From contig CAZWVM010000007.1 in assembly GCA_964637705.1 (NCBI GenBank), forward strand, positions 1 through 39,835: 39,835 bases of DNA, given 5' to 3'. Positions 9,601-18,600 of this stretch are shown piece after piece. Source of the DNA: CAZWVM01 sp964637705. GTDB lineage: Bacteria; UBA8481. The notes below the pieces were generated by a model that ran no database searches, had not been told where the DNA came from, and worked only from the letters and a program-made list of their open reading frames with translations. How positions within the stretch are numbered: position 1 is the first letter of the stretch; every line of letters begins with the position of its first letter. The position numbers and the translations under genes are program-made.

Positions 9601-10374
9601 CTACCGGAGGGTGTCGTCGTAGAAGTAGGGATCCCAGAGGCGCTTGGTGCGAAGGGCTCGCGCAGGGCGAAAACGCAGGGTCCGGAGCCCGATCGCGATG
9701 ATCCGGGCGGAGCCGAGGATCGTGAACTTGCGCGAAGAGGTCGTGATCGGAATTTCCGGGAGCCTCACGAATCGCAGCCCCCTTGCGCTTCCGAAGGCCT
9801 TGAGCCGCTTCGCGAAGTCGAGATCCTCGGCCGCGTAAAGCGTTTCGTCGAAGCCGCCGATCGCCTCGAACGTCGCGCGCGGGCAGAAGTAGAGACCGCC
9901 TCCGAGCCTCATGAGTCCGTACACCACGAACTTGATGAAGGCCGTCCAGAGCGCCATCTCCCAGCCGCCGCGGTCGAGGTAGACCTCCGCGCACCCGCCG
10001 ACCGCGTCCCCGCGCCCCAGGCGATTTCCGATCACGTCCAGCGTATCCGGGTGCATCCGTGAATCGGCGTCGATGAAGACGAGAACCTCGCCGCGCGCCG
10101 CCCGGGCGCCCGTGTTCCGAACCCGCGCGATGCAGTGGACCTCCTCGCGCACGACCGTCGCGCCCGCATCGCGCGCGATCGCGGCGGTCCGGTCGGTCGA
10201 GGCGTTGTCGGCCACGACGATCTCCGCGGGTCGCCCGCCGCGCACGATCGCGGACCGGATCGCCGCCAGTCCCGCCTCGAGGTACTTCTCCTCGTTGTAG
10301 GCCGGAACCACGATCGAGTAGAACGGCGCCTCGGCCCCCCCGGCCTCCCCCGTCGTGCCGGGCGGATTCGTCAC
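9601..10374 (-). CDS. Family-2 glycosyltransferase
   Basis: This 257-residue GT-A fold transferase opens with YSIVVPAYNEEKYLE, then EIVVADNASTDRTAAIA and the metal/nucleotide-sugar DxD motif in VLFIDADSRMHPD. GGFDETLYAAEDLDFAKRLK supplies the ED acceptor-side motif. The C-terminal stretch may contain one amphipathic or membrane-associated segment. The start chosen is a GTG that overlaps the stop of the TPR gene (GTGA), implying translational coupling; there is no Shine-Dalgarno and no ATG in the conserved part. Substrate is unknown; the TPR partner suggests an envelope or exopolysaccharide job. Confidence 0.88.
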   Translation of the reverse strand: MTNPPGTTGEAGGAEAPFYSIVVPAYNEEKYLEAGLAAIRSAIVRGGRPAEIVVADNASTDRTAAIARDAGATVVREEVHCIARVRNTGARAARGEVLVFIDADSRMHPDTLDVIGNRLGRGDAVGGCAEVYLDRGGWEMALWTAFIKFVVYGLMRLGGGLYFCPRATFEAIGGFDETLYAAEDLDFAKRLKAFGSARGLRFVRLPEIPITTSSRKFTILGSARIIAIGLRTLRFRPARALRTKRLWDPYFYDDTLR

Positions 10375-12227
10375 CGGGAGGAGTAGGCGGGATCGAGCGA
10401 CACGGCGCGCTCGTAATCGGCGAGGGCACGGTCGAGCGTCCCGAGCGCCTGGTAGCAGCGGAAACGCTGGTAGTAGGCCTCGGCGTTCCCCAGTTCCCGG
10501 GCGATCACCTCGGTGTAATCCGCCGCCGCCCGCCCATGCTGGCCCAGGGCCTGGCGGGCCCGGGCGCGGATCATGAAAGGAACCGTGTCCGCCGGCCACG
10601 CCTCGGCCGCGACCGTCATGTCCCGAACCGCCACCGCATACTGCCCGGCTCTCATCGCCACGACCCCGCGCTCGAAATGGATCACCGGGTCCTTCTCTCT
10701 CGTCCTGAGCGCGCGGCCGTAATCCGCGATCGCCTCGCGGTCCCGCCCCAGCCGCTCCTCGGAGCGCGCTCGCAGGAGGAACAGGGCGGGATCGACAGCC
10801 ACCGTCGAAAGGGCCGACGTCGCGTCCTCCACCGCCCTCTCATACGCCCCCCGGCGGTAGTGAACCTCCGCGCGAAGAGCATGGAGACGCCGGTCAGCCG
10901 GGCGCAACGCGAGGCAGGAACCGAGATCCGAGGCCGCGGCGTCGAGGCGTCCCGTCCCGATATGGCAAAGCGCACGCGCGAGCCACGCCTCGTCAAGCGT
11001 CGGATCCACGAGGAGAGCGCGCGTCAGGTCCTCTTCCGCGCCCGCCTGGTCCCCCTTCTCGTGACGAATCACCCCCCGCCTCATGCGCGCCACGGTGTCC
11101 CCGGGCCGCAAGGCGATGACGCGCGAGAAATCCTGCAAAGCGCTGTCCACGAGCAACCGGCGCGCGTAGGCGATGCCCCGCGCGCGTCGGACATCCACGT
11201 CGTCGGGCGCAGCCTCGATCGCGCGCGAGAGATCCCGGATTCCTCCCTCGCATTCTCCGAGCCCGACCAGGGCGAGCCCTCGCAGCTTGAGAGAAGCACG
11301 ATCCCCGGGCCGCGCCTCCTGAACCGCGTTCATGTCCATGACGACGCGCGTATCCATCCCCAGCGCGAAGGCCGCCAACCCGCGTTCCCAGGGGCCATCG
11401 GCGCCGACGAAGAGACCCGAGTCGAGGCGCGCGCAGGTGTCGAAATCAGCCAGCCCGGCCGCCGGCCGGCCGAGACGCCGATGGCACGTTCCGCGCACGA
11501 GGAAGGCCTCGGCATGACGGGGGCGCAGGACGATCACGCCGGTCATGTCGCTCGCCGCGGAATCCAGTTCCCCGGCCTCGAAGAACAATCGACCCCGTTG
11601 CAGGTAGGCGTCAGCCCTCAGCGCATCGCGATGGATCGCCTCCCCGTAGTCCCGGATCGCGTCCCGCTTCCGGCCCGTGACCCGGAGCGCCTCCGCGCGG
11701 CGGAAGAAAAGGTCCGCGTCGCCGGGATTGAGCTCCATCGCCCTTTCGACGGACCTCAAGGCCGTCGTCGTCTCGCCGGCCGCGAACTCGTACACCGCCT
11801 TGAGCCGCCAGGCCAGCGCGTTCCGCCTCTCGCGACCGAGCACCTCCTCGATGTCGGACCGCGCCAGGGCGTATCGTCCCTTGACGGCCTGCGCCTGGGC
11901 GCGATCGATGAGGACATCGCTCCGCCCGGGCCTGAGGATCTCGGCCGCACTGAGATCGCGGATCGCGCTGTCGGGGCGGCCCGAGAGGAGATGACACCGG
12001 CCGCGCATCGACCATGCCAACGCATACCGCGTGTCGTAACCGAGCGCGTGTGTGAACCAGGGAATCGCGCGGTCATACTGCCCCGCCTCGTAGTAGCGCA
12101 TGCCGAGGTGATAGGCGTGCTGAGCCTTGTCGGGATGGAACGGCCAGTAGAAGTCCGCGATCGACGGGGATGCGCCCCATGCGATGGATGCGGCGATGAG
12201 AAGCAGGCGCGAGACCCAGGACTTCAT
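10371..12227 (-). CDS. Exported tetratricopeptide-repeat protein
   Basis: The 618-residue product begins with a signal peptide (MKSWVSRLLLIAASIAWG...SPSIA, cleavage near 24). After that almost the whole length is TPR units of 34 residues, recognisable by repeated patterns such as YHLGMRYYEAGQYDRAI, ALAWRLKAVYEFAAGE and AEAYYQRFRCYQALGTLDRALADYERAVSLDP; about sixteen fit. No catalytic domain is visible, so it is a protein-interaction scaffold acting outside the cytoplasm. The start is set by the signal peptide and by a TACACT hexamer six bases before the ATG. The frame stays open upstream, but that part is antisense to nothing sensible and overlaps copA. It is coupled to the glycosyltransferase downstream. 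Confidence 0.88.
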   Translation of the reverse strand: MKSWVSRLLLIAASIAWGASPSIADFYWPFHPDKAQHAYHLGMRYYEAGQYDRAIPWFTHALGYDTRYALAWSMRGRCHLLSGRPDSAIRDLSAAEILRPGRSDVLIDRAQAQAVKGRYALARSDIEEVLGRERRNALAWRLKAVYEFAAGETTTALRSVERAMELNPGDADLFFRRAEALRVTGRKRDAIRDYGEAIHRDALRADAYLQRGRLFFEAGELDSAASDMTGVIVLRPRHAEAFLVRGTCHRRLGRPAAGLADFDTCARLDSGLFVGADGPWERGLAAFALGMDTRVVMDMNAVQEARPGDRASLKLRGLALVGLGECEGGIRDLSRAIEAAPDDVDVRRARGIAYARRLLVDSALQDFSRVIALRPGDTVARMRRGVIRHEKGDQAGAEEDLTRALLVDPTLDEAWLARALCHIGTGRLDAAASDLGSCLALRPADRRLHALRAEVHYRRGAYERAVEDATSALSTVAVDPALFLLRARSEERLGRDREAIADYGRALRTREKDPVIHFERGVVAMRAGQYAVAVRDMTVAAEAWPADTVPFMIRARARQALGQHGRAAADYTEVIARELGNAEAYYQRFRCYQALGTLDRALADYERAVSLDPAYSSR

Positions 12228-12233
12228 GAGCGG

Positions 12234-12262
12234 AGTGTAGAAGCGCCGCGCGCCAGAGGCAA
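12234..12262 (-). promoter_or_regulatory. TPR-gene promoter, leaderless type
   Basis: The -35 TTGCCT (12257-12262), a 17-base spacer and the -10 TACACT (12234-12239) end six bases before the ATG. No Shine-Dalgarno is present. Confidence 0.5.
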
Positions 12263-12325
12263 CGGGTTCCGTCGCTGCGATCCGGCGAAGGCCGAGCCTT
12301 GCCCGGCCGGAGACGGAGACGTCCC

Positions 12326-14512
12326 TCAGGACCGGGGAGTCGCGAATCTCCAGAGCCTCATCGCGTTCAGAACCACCGTGACGTCCGACAGCCCCATGGC
12401 AACCGCCGCCATCATCGGCGTGGCAACGCCGAAAGCCGCGGCCGGAATGAGGACGACGTTGTAGGCGAAGGCCCAGAAGAGGTTCTCGTGCGCCTTGCGC
12501 CGGATGGCCCGGCCGACGACGAGAAGCTCGGGAAGAAGCCGGAGGTCGGGCCGCGTGAGCGCGACGTGACCGGCCTCGAATGCCAGCCCGGATCCCGAGG
12601 CCATGGCGACGCCGATATCCGAGGCTGCGAGCGCCGGCGCATCGTTGACGCCGTCGCCCAGCATCGCCACGCCGCCGTGGCGGGCGCGTAACTCCTCGAC
12701 CGCCCTCGCCTTCTCCGCCGGCAGCATCTCCGCTCTCACCTCGTCGAAACCGCACCGCCGTCCGACCGCCTCGGCCGTGGCCGCGCGATCGCCCGTCAGG
12801 AGCACGGTGCGATAGCCGGCCTTCCTGATCTTCATGACGGCCTCGGGCGCCTCCGGCCTGAGCGCGTCCTCCACGGCGATGAGCACCCGATCCGCCGGCC
12901 CCTTCCCTTCGACCGCCGCCGCGAAAACCGTCATGCCCTCACCGGCTCGAGCCGCGATCCATTCTCTCTCGCCGCCGTCCAGGTCGGGCGCGATCCATTC
13001 GAGCCGCCCGATTCTCACTTTCCTTCCCTCGACCCTTCCCTCGACGCCCAGCCCGGGCTCGGCGCGGAATTCCTCGACCGCGCCGGGACGAAAACCCGGA
13101 CCCGCAGCTTCGACGATCGCACGGGCGATCGGGTGCTCGGAGGCGGACTCGACCGTCGCGGCCAGCCTTATCATGCCGCCCGGATCGCCGCCGGGCGCTC
13201 TCACGGCCCCCACCCGCATACGCGCCTCGGTCACGCTTCCCGTCTTGTCGAAGACGAAAACGCGGATCCCGGGGATGCGGTCGAGGGCGGTCGGGTCCCG
13301 GATCAGGAGACCGCGCCGGGCCGCCGCGCCGGCCCCGACCGATACGGCGACGGGAATCGCGATCCCGATCGCGCAGGGACAGGCGATGACGAGGACCGCG
13401 ACGGTCGGCCGCAGGGCGGCCAGGACATCGCCCGAGACGATCCACCAGCCGGCGAAGGTGACCGCGGCCGTTGCGAGGACGACGGGCATGAAGAACCCGA
13501 TCACCCGGTCGGCGAAGTCCTGGTAACCGGTCCGTTTCTCCGCGATCGACTCCAGTTCCCTGAGAATCTCCCCGAGCGACGTCTCCTCGCCCGTCCTTTC
13601 GGCCTCGACGACGAGCCGGCCTCCATGCACCAGGCTCCCCGCGATGACTTTCGAGCCCGGTCCCTTCTCCACCGGCATCGACTCGCCCGTGAGGACGCTT
13701 TCGTCGGCCGCCGCACGCCCCTCGACGACCACGCCGTCCACGGTCGCCTTCTCGCCGGGCCGGATGACGACGCGCTGACCCGGGGCGATGAGATCGGTCG
13801 GCACTTCCGTCTCCGCGCCGTCCTCCAGTCGACGAGCCATCGGCGGCAGAAGATCGACCAGTCCCTCGACTGCGGATGAGGCGCGGTCCTTCGAGCGCGC
13901 CTCGAGATAACGTCCGAGCGTCATGAAGGCCAGCACCGCGACCGAGTCCTCGAAGTAGAGGTGATGTCCGCCGGAGAACAATTCGAAGACCGAGGCGAGA
14001 TAGGCGACGAGCGTCCCCAGCGCGACCATCGAGTCCATATCGAAGCGAAGCTTCAGGAGATCGGGCAGGCCGCGACGATAGAAGGGAGGGGCGATGACGA
14101 GAAGCGCCACCGTCGCGATGATGGCCTCCAGAAGACCGCCGTGCGGAACGTGGTAACCGGCCATGGGCGCCATCGAGATCGCGATGACGGGAAGAGCGAG
14201 AAGCGCGGCCCAGGACCGGCGCTTCCAGGCCTCGGCCTCCTCGCGCCGCTCCCGTCTCCTCGCCTCGATGCGATCCCGCATGTGCGCCACGGTCGCCGGC
14301 GAGGCACCGTATCCCACCGATTCGACGGCCCGCACGAGTGTCCCGGTCGTCGCCGTTCCCTCGACGACAGCGCGGCCGGAGGAGGCGGAGACGCGCACGG
14401 ACGCGACACCGGGCACCCCGGCCAACGCCCTCTCGACCCGCGCGGCGCATCGGGCGCAGGTCATGCCCTTGATCTCCAGAACGACCGTGGGCGCGGGAGT
14501 CGTTGTAATCAT
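12326..14512 (-). CDS. copA: Copper-translocating P1B-type ATPase
   Basis: This 728-residue inner-membrane pump exports Cu+ with ATP. It has one N-terminal heavy-metal domain with GMTCARC (C19, C22), the TGES actuator loop (275-278), the intramembrane CPC (378-380) and phosphorylation Asp D422. It also has the nucleotide-binding SEHPIARA (H460), GDGVNDAPAL, and C-terminal helices with the copper-type AYN and MGLS motifs. The phosphorylation motif reads DKTGSVTE rather than the usual DKTGT(L/I)T, a mild but notable change. The ATG follows a TACCAT hexamer by six bases. No CueR/CsoR gene or copper chaperone is nearby. Cu+ rather than Ag+ or another metal is inferred from CPC and the last helices. 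Confidence 0.94.
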   Translation of the reverse strand: MITTTPAPTVVLEIKGMTCARCAARVERALAGVPGVASVRVSASSGRAVVEGTATTGTLVRAVESVGYGASPATVAHMRDRIEARRRERREEAEAWKRRSWAALLALPVIAISMAPMAGYHVPHGGLLEAIIATVALLVIAPPFYRRGLPDLLKLRFDMDSMVALGTLVAYLASVFELFSGGHHLYFEDSVAVLAFMTLGRYLEARSKDRASSAVEGLVDLLPPMARRLEDGAETEVPTDLIAPGQRVVIRPGEKATVDGVVVEGRAAADESVLTGESMPVEKGPGSKVIAGSLVHGGRLVVEAERTGEETSLGEILRELESIAEKRTGYQDFADRVIGFFMPVVLATAAVTFAGWWIVSGDVLAALRPTVAVLVIACPCAIGIAIPVAVSVGAGAAARRGLLIRDPTALDRIPGIRVFVFDKTGSVTEARMRVGAVRAPGGDPGGMIRLAATVESASEHPIARAIVEAAGPGFRPGAVEEFRAEPGLGVEGRVEGRKVRIGRLEWIAPDLDGGEREWIAARAGEGMTVFAAAVEGKGPADRVLIAVEDALRPEAPEAVMKIRKAGYRTVLLTGDRAATAEAVGRRCGFDEVRAEMLPAEKARAVEELRARHGGVAMLGDGVNDAPALAASDIGVAMASGSGLAFEAGHVALTRPDLRLLPELLVVGRAIRRKAHENLFWAFAYNVVLIPAAAFGVATPMMAAVAMGLSDVTVVLNAMRLWRFATPRS

Positions 14513-14518
14513 ACCTTA

Positions 14519-14547
14519 ATGGTACTTATTTAGGGGTGTACCGACAA
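14519..14547 (-). promoter_or_regulatory. copA promoter, leaderless type
   Basis: The -35 TTGTCG (14542-14547), a 17-base spacer and the -10 TACCAT (14519-14524) end six bases before the ATG. The arms TACC and GGTA around the hexamer (14513-14525 region) form a short imperfect palindrome that could be an operator; no regulator gene is adjacent. Confidence 0.45.
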
Positions 14548-14580
14548 GTCACACCATCCCGCTCCGAGCATACACACCGG

Positions 14581-15540
14581 CTATCGGGGCGTGCAGAGCT
14601 TCCCCGCCACGTTGACCGCGAGTTGCACGATCCCGAGCGCGGCCGGCACCCCCGTATGGTATCCCGAAGTGCGGGAGGTCTTCTGGCGGATGACCAGCAC
14701 GTCCACCTCCCCGCCGGGCTTCGGTTCGACCGTCACCTTCACCGCCCTCGCGCCCGTCGATGCCGCCAACTGCGCCGCACGGTCCAACCTCCGCGCCTCC
14801 GGCTTCAGAAGAACCACGGCATAGAGATACGGATAGCTCGTCCCCTGGACGTTGTTCAGGCAGATCTGCACCTGAACTCCCATGAACCACTCCGGCGCGT
14901 CGACCAGCCGGATCATGATGCGGGCATCGGAGGGCACGCGCCCGCCCTCCTTCGCCTCGCGCGTCGCGAGCATCGGCAGGCACTGGACCACTGTGACCGG
15001 CACGAGCGCCTCGAGAACCTTCTCGAGAAGGCGGATCTTGATGACCAGTTCGTCTCGCTTCATGTGGGTGCGAATCCCGATCAGCCAGAGCGGCGCGACG
15101 AGAATCACGGCGTTGACGATGAAGATGTGGAGATAGCCCTCGGCGCCGAGCGCGGCCATCGCCGCGAGCGCGGCGAGCGACAGGCCCCCGAAGAGGACCA
15201 GGACGCCGATTCCGAGCCCGTTCGAGAGGTCAAAGCCGTCCCGGTCCCAGCGTTGCCAGGCCTTCTCCCTCGCCAGGATCTTCGCATACTCGTCCGGCGT
15301 CACCTGGGCCCACGTCTCCTCGCCCTTTAACGTCGGCACCGCCTGGATGCCGCGATGGGCCCCGACGACGAGCGCGAGGACCATGAGGATCCAGCCGGGC
15401 CAGGCGCTGACGAAAAGCTGGAGGAGGAAGGCCAGCCCGAGGAGCACGGCGACAAGCGTCATGCGCACGGGATACGGCAGGCGCTTCAGGACGAAGAACT
15501 GAATCGCGTCCCGCTCCCTCGGATCCGGCGTCAGGCCCAT
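14581..15540 (-). CDS. Four-TM membrane protein of unknown function, last gene of the ACHX/radical-SAM run
   Basis: This 319-residue protein is of no family I recognise. After a short cytoplasmic start (MGLTPDPRERDAIQFF) there are two close hydrophobic helices around 27-60, a third around 107-130 and a fourth around 137-157. A soluble C-terminal domain of about 150 residues contains VQVQICLNNVQGTSYPYLYAV and a basic-acidic tail. The start ATG lies inside the end of the radical SAM gene (10-base overlap), so the two are translationally coupled and probably function together. A role in exporting, processing or scaffolding the modified protein is only a guess. Confidence 0.75.
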   Translation of the reverse strand: MGLTPDPRERDAIQFFVLKRLPYPVRMTLVAVLLGLAFLLQLFVSAWPGWILMVLALVVGAHRGIQAVPTLKGEETWAQVTPDEYAKILAREKAWQRWDRDGFDLSNGLGIGVLVLFGGLSLAALAAMAALGAEGYLHIFIVNAVILVAPLWLIGIRTHMKRDELVIKIRLLEKVLEALVPVTVVQCLPMLATREAKEGGRVPSDARIMIRLVDAPEWFMGVQVQICLNNVQGTSYPYLYAVVLLKPEARRLDRAAQLAASTGARAVKVTVEPKPGGEVDVLVIRQKTSRTSGYHTGVPAALGIVQLAVNVAGKLCTPR

Positions 15541-16850
15541 CCCGTCGCCTCCAGTTCCCCGTATCCCACCTTCTCCCAGTACAGGGGGCAACCGCCGTTG
15601 CAGACCGCGAGATCCTCGCAGGCCCGGCATTTCTCGTGCGCGAACTCCTTACGGCGGTAATGCATGACGTTCTCCTCCTCCCACCGCGCCCGGAATTCCT
15701 CGCCCCAGTCGAGGAGATTCCCGACCGGGGCGGCGAAGCTCGAGCACGGCAGGACATCGCCGTTCGGGGCGATCGAGAGAAGTCCGTCGCAGGCGGCACA
15801 GCCCTTGTTGCCGAGCCCATGCACGACCGGGTTGAAGACGCAGACGGGTGTCGGGGAATACCACATGAACTCGATGCCCCGCCGCGCCGCCGCGTCCCGA
15901 AGCCCGAGCACGATCGGCCCGATCTCGTCGTAGCGGACGATCATCGCGTCAAGTCCCTCGATCGACGATCCGCAGGGCATGAGGAGATTCATGGAGAGAC
16001 GGTCGAGCCCGAGGCGGGTGACCAGTTCCAGGAGGCCCGGGAGCGCGGCGCGATTCAAGCCGCTGATGGTCGTATTCGTGTGGACGCGGATCCCGGCGGA
16101 CCGGAGGTTTCCGATCCCCTCGACCGCGCGATCGAAAGCGCCCGCGTGGCGGACGATCGCGTCGTGAAGATCGGCGTTTCCGGCCTCGATGCTGACCTGG
16201 GACGAGTCGAGTCCGGCCTTCGAGAGCCGCGCGCAGAGTTCCGCGGAGAGAAGCGTTCCGTTGGTGATGAGGTTCACCCACATCCCGAGCGACTTGGCAT
16301 GGGCGACGAGATCCGGAAGGTCCGCGCGCAGGCAGGGTTCGCCTCCCGTGAAACTGACTGACGGCACGTCGGCGGCGCGGCGGATGAGATCGAGCACGCG
16401 GCGCAAGTCTCCCGTCGAAAGCTCCTTCGTCGCGTCGTCGCGCCGGCACCCGCACCCGGCATAGCAGAAACGACAGGCGAGGTTGCACCGGTACGTGATC
16501 GCGACCTCGGAGAGAACCGGCAGGGTGTTGTGCGGCAGGGTGAAGGTTTTCGTCTCCACCGCCCGCCGCTCCTCCCCCTCGTGCCAGCATCCTCTCAGGA
16601 GCGCGCGCAGGTCGCAGAAGAAGTCGTGGATGTCGCGGCCGGCCGCCTCCGGGTCGCGCTGGCGCTTCGCGATCTCCCGGGCCGAGGCTCCCTCCATCAT
16701 TTCACGGAGCATCTTCACGGCCGCCGGGTTCAATCGGTATGCGGCGTTCGGGATCTTGATGAGGACGTTGTCGTGCTCGCGCACGTGGATGTAGGGTCTC
16801 ACGTTGCGGACGTATTCGTCCACCCACCCGATCCTCTCCAGCGCGTCCAT
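15531..16850 (-). CDS. Radical SAM/SPASM enzyme with N-terminal PqqD-like domain
   Basis: In this 439-residue cytoplasmic enzyme, residues 20-90 resemble PqqD, the precursor-peptide recognition fold of RiPP pathways (IHVREHDNVLIKIP...LNPAAVKMLREMMEG). The radical SAM core has CNLACRFC (C122, C126, C129) for the catalytic 4Fe-4S cluster, followed by FTGGEPCL and ITNGTLLS. The C-terminal SPASM region has cysteines near 351, 354, 369, 408, 411, 417 and 421 (GCAACDG...VLPCSSF...KCRACEDLAVCNGGCP), binding auxiliary clusters. Enzymes of this architecture modify Cys-rich or ribosomal peptides. The gene starts one base after the stop of the DUF2207/ACHX gene and overlaps the next gene, so the ACHX tail is the obvious candidate substrate (inference). 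Confidence 0.9.
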   Translation of the reverse strand: MDALERIGWVDEYVRNVRPYIHVREHDNVLIKIPNAAYRLNPAAVKMLREMMEGASAREIAKRQRDPEAAGRDIHDFFCDLRALLRGCWHEGEERRAVETKTFTLPHNTLPVLSEVAITYRCNLACRFCYAGCGCRRDDATKELSTGDLRRVLDLIRRAADVPSVSFTGGEPCLRADLPDLVAHAKSLGMWVNLITNGTLLSAELCARLSKAGLDSSQVSIEAGNADLHDAIVRHAGAFDRAVEGIGNLRSAGIRVHTNTTISGLNRAALPGLLELVTRLGLDRLSMNLLMPCGSSIEGLDAMIVRYDEIGPIVLGLRDAAARRGIEFMWYSPTPVCVFNPVVHGLGNKGCAACDGLLSIAPNGDVLPCSSFAAPVGNLLDWGEEFRARWEEENVMHYRRKEFAHEKCRACEDLAVCNGGCPLYWEKVGYGELEATGWA

Positions 16851-16851
16851 C

Positions 16852-18531
16852 CTAGTGACCGCTCGATACGCAGGCGCTGTGGCACGCGCCGTGGCAGGCG
16901 GAATGGCAGGCCGAGTGGCAGGCGGAGTGACAGGCATCGTGGCACGCCGAGTGGCAGGCGTCGTGGCAGGCGTCCTGGATGAAGGGACCGGCGTAGCAGG
17001 CCGCGGTGTTCCGGAAATCGGAGAAGACCGTCTCGGTACCGGTCACGGTCTTCTCGACCGACTTGGCGATCTTGCCCGGGTCCGGCAGAAGCGCTCCGTT
17101 GGGCGTCGTCGGTGTCGCCCCGTAAACCGGATCGTGCCAGCGCCGGTGGTAATACGTCGACCAGAAGTGTGAATCGTCGTTGTACCGCCCGGCGGCCGGC
17201 GTGGCGTATTGCCGCCGGTAGTGAGCCTTGGTGGCCTCGAGATCCGCATCCCAGGCCTTCTGTTCGAGTCCCGAACCGAGGAGCCGGAGGAGTTCCTTCA
17301 CCTGCTCCTCGTCGAGCGTGCCGTCGGGGCGGATCGCGGCGACGAGCATGTTCTCGAAGGGGTCGTCGCTCGGGCCCGCCGAAACGACGCGCTCGAGGCG
17401 GAGCGGAGATTCGCTCGTCACGGCCACCAGACCCTTGCGCGCGAGATTCCCCACGATGAGCGCGACCAGTTCGGACAAGGGCAAGTCGAGAAGCAGTCCG
17501 GCCTCCAGGGGCGTCAGGTCCTTGCAGACCTTGCCGGGCTTGCGGAAGGTGCTGACCTGGATCTTCGGCGGCACCCACTCGTCGCCCTGCCACCGGATCT
17601 CGGAGATGGCCTGGCGCGACCGGATGATCGAGGCGTGCTTGCGAAAGAGGATGAGGAGCGGGAGCAGGAAGAAGAAGAGAAAGGCCGCCGCGATCACGGC
17701 GCCCACGGACGTGAAGGTCAGCGGAACCCGGGCCAGGGCGCTTCCCGGGAACCAGCGATTCAGGATGTTTTCCTCCGGCGCCCGCGTCATGCCCTCCGGC
17801 GGCGCCTCGAAGGGATTCGCGAGCGCGATCGAGGTGAGGCGGAACGGCTCGTCGTCGAGATAGCACTGGATCGGAAAGTGATAGCGGCGGTCGAGATCCC
17901 GGCGGTGGAAACGCGCCGCGAAGAGCGTCGGGCCGTCGGCCGAGCGCTCGACCGGGTAATCGACGAGGTAGCGCTCGTTGACGAATCTCTCGGTCCGGAA
18001 CCCGATGCGCTCGCGCTCCGAATCCGTGGCCGCCCCCCGGAGCGCTACCGGGAAGTGAACCGTGACCGTCTGGTGCTCCATCGGATCGTCCCACTGCACC
18101 GGCGCCCAGTTGAAGACCGCCAGCCTCCCGAACTCGCTCTCGGTCAGCGCCACGTGGCCCGAAACCTGGAGGTCGACGTCGTAGCGGAAGCGGTAGGTCA
18201 GGTCTCCGTCCGAGAAGGCCGCGCCGTCGGCCAGCACGATGTCGTATTGGGTCGCCGAGAGGCGAAGGATCTCAAGGAGATACCGGCGGCCGGCCTGGTC
18301 GACGGCATGGGCCGTGCCCTCGTCGAACCGCGGAGCGCCGCAGAAGCCCTCGAAGTAGAAGCCGTGGAGATTCGCTCCCCGACAGGACCAGCGGACCGTC
18401 GTAAGGACGGAGGCCTTGCCGTCCGGGTGGAGCGTGACGTCGGATTCGACCCACTGGAGAGAGGCCCCGGCCCGTGCCGGGAGAGGCGAGCAGAGAAAGA
18501 AGATGAGTCCCAGGAGAAGGAATCGCTTCAT
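16852..18531 (-). CDS. DUF2207-like membrane protein with C-terminal ACHX repeat tail
   Basis: In this 559-residue protein, residues 1-22 form a signal peptide. Residues 23-269 are a beta-rich extracytoplasmic domain like DUF2207 (SLQWVESDVTLHPDGKASV, then LTYRFRYDVDL). A single strong TM helix spans 270-296, and 297-559 should be cytoplasmic, with a winged-helix-like stretch at 338-385 (LTPLEAGLLLDLPLSELVAL). A WSTYYHRRWHDPVYG segment at 457-471 precedes the tail. The end is extraordinary: eight tandem Ala-Cys-His-X units at 521-552, closing with ACVSSGH. The start is set by the signal peptide; no good Shine-Dalgarno is seen, and an in-frame GTG at 18594 would bury the signal. The radical SAM gene follows after one base. 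Confidence 0.86.
   Translation of the reverse strand: MKRFLLLGLIFFLCSPLPARAGASLQWVESDVTLHPDGKASVLTTVRWSCRGANLHGFYFEGFCGAPRFDEGTAHAVDQAGRRYLLEILRLSATQYDIVLADGAAFSDGDLTYRFRYDVDLQVSGHVALTESEFGRLAVFNWAPVQWDDPMEHQTVTVHFPVALRGAATDSERERIGFRTERFVNERYLVDYPVERSADGPTLFAARFHRRDLDRRYHFPIQCYLDDEPFRLTSIALANPFEAPPEGMTRAPEENILNRWFPGSALARVPLTFTSVGAVIAAAFLFFFLLPLLILFRKHASIIRSRQAISEIRWQGDEWVPPKIQVSTFRKPGKVCKDLTPLEAGLLLDLPLSELVALIVGNLARKGLVAVTSESPLRLERVVSAGPSDDPFENMLVAAIRPDGTLDEEQVKELLRLLGSGLEQKAWDADLEATKAHYRRQYATPAAGRYNDDSHFWSTYYHRRWHDPVYGATPTTPNGALLPDPGKIAKSVEKTVTGTETVFSDFRNTAACYAGPFIQDACHDACHSACHDACHSACHSACHSACHGACHSACVSSGH
16876..16971 (-). repeat. Eight 12-bp tandem repeats encoding ACHX
   Basis: Eight in-frame 12-base units encode A-C-H-X with X being D, S, D, S, S, S, G, S. 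A ninth degenerate unit (ACVS) follows. Base variation between units is mainly at the X codon and third positions, so the protein pattern rather than only the DNA repeat seems to be kept. Confidence 0.93.
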
Positions 18532-18600
18532 CGCGGCGAGGATGTCAGAAAGGCGGGGATGAGTCCAGTTGGCGGATTCGCCGGGTGCTTTCACACCCGG

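Noticed and set aside
10375..10599. N-terminal extension of the glycosyltransferase frame
   Set aside because: It overlaps the TPR coding sequence and reads as Pro/Gly/Arg-rich noise; the GT fold begins just after the GTG at 10374.
16876..16971. 12-bp tandem repeats as a CRISPR or minisatellite
   Set aside because: Period 12 with no spacers, all in frame and coding for ACHX at the end of a real gene.
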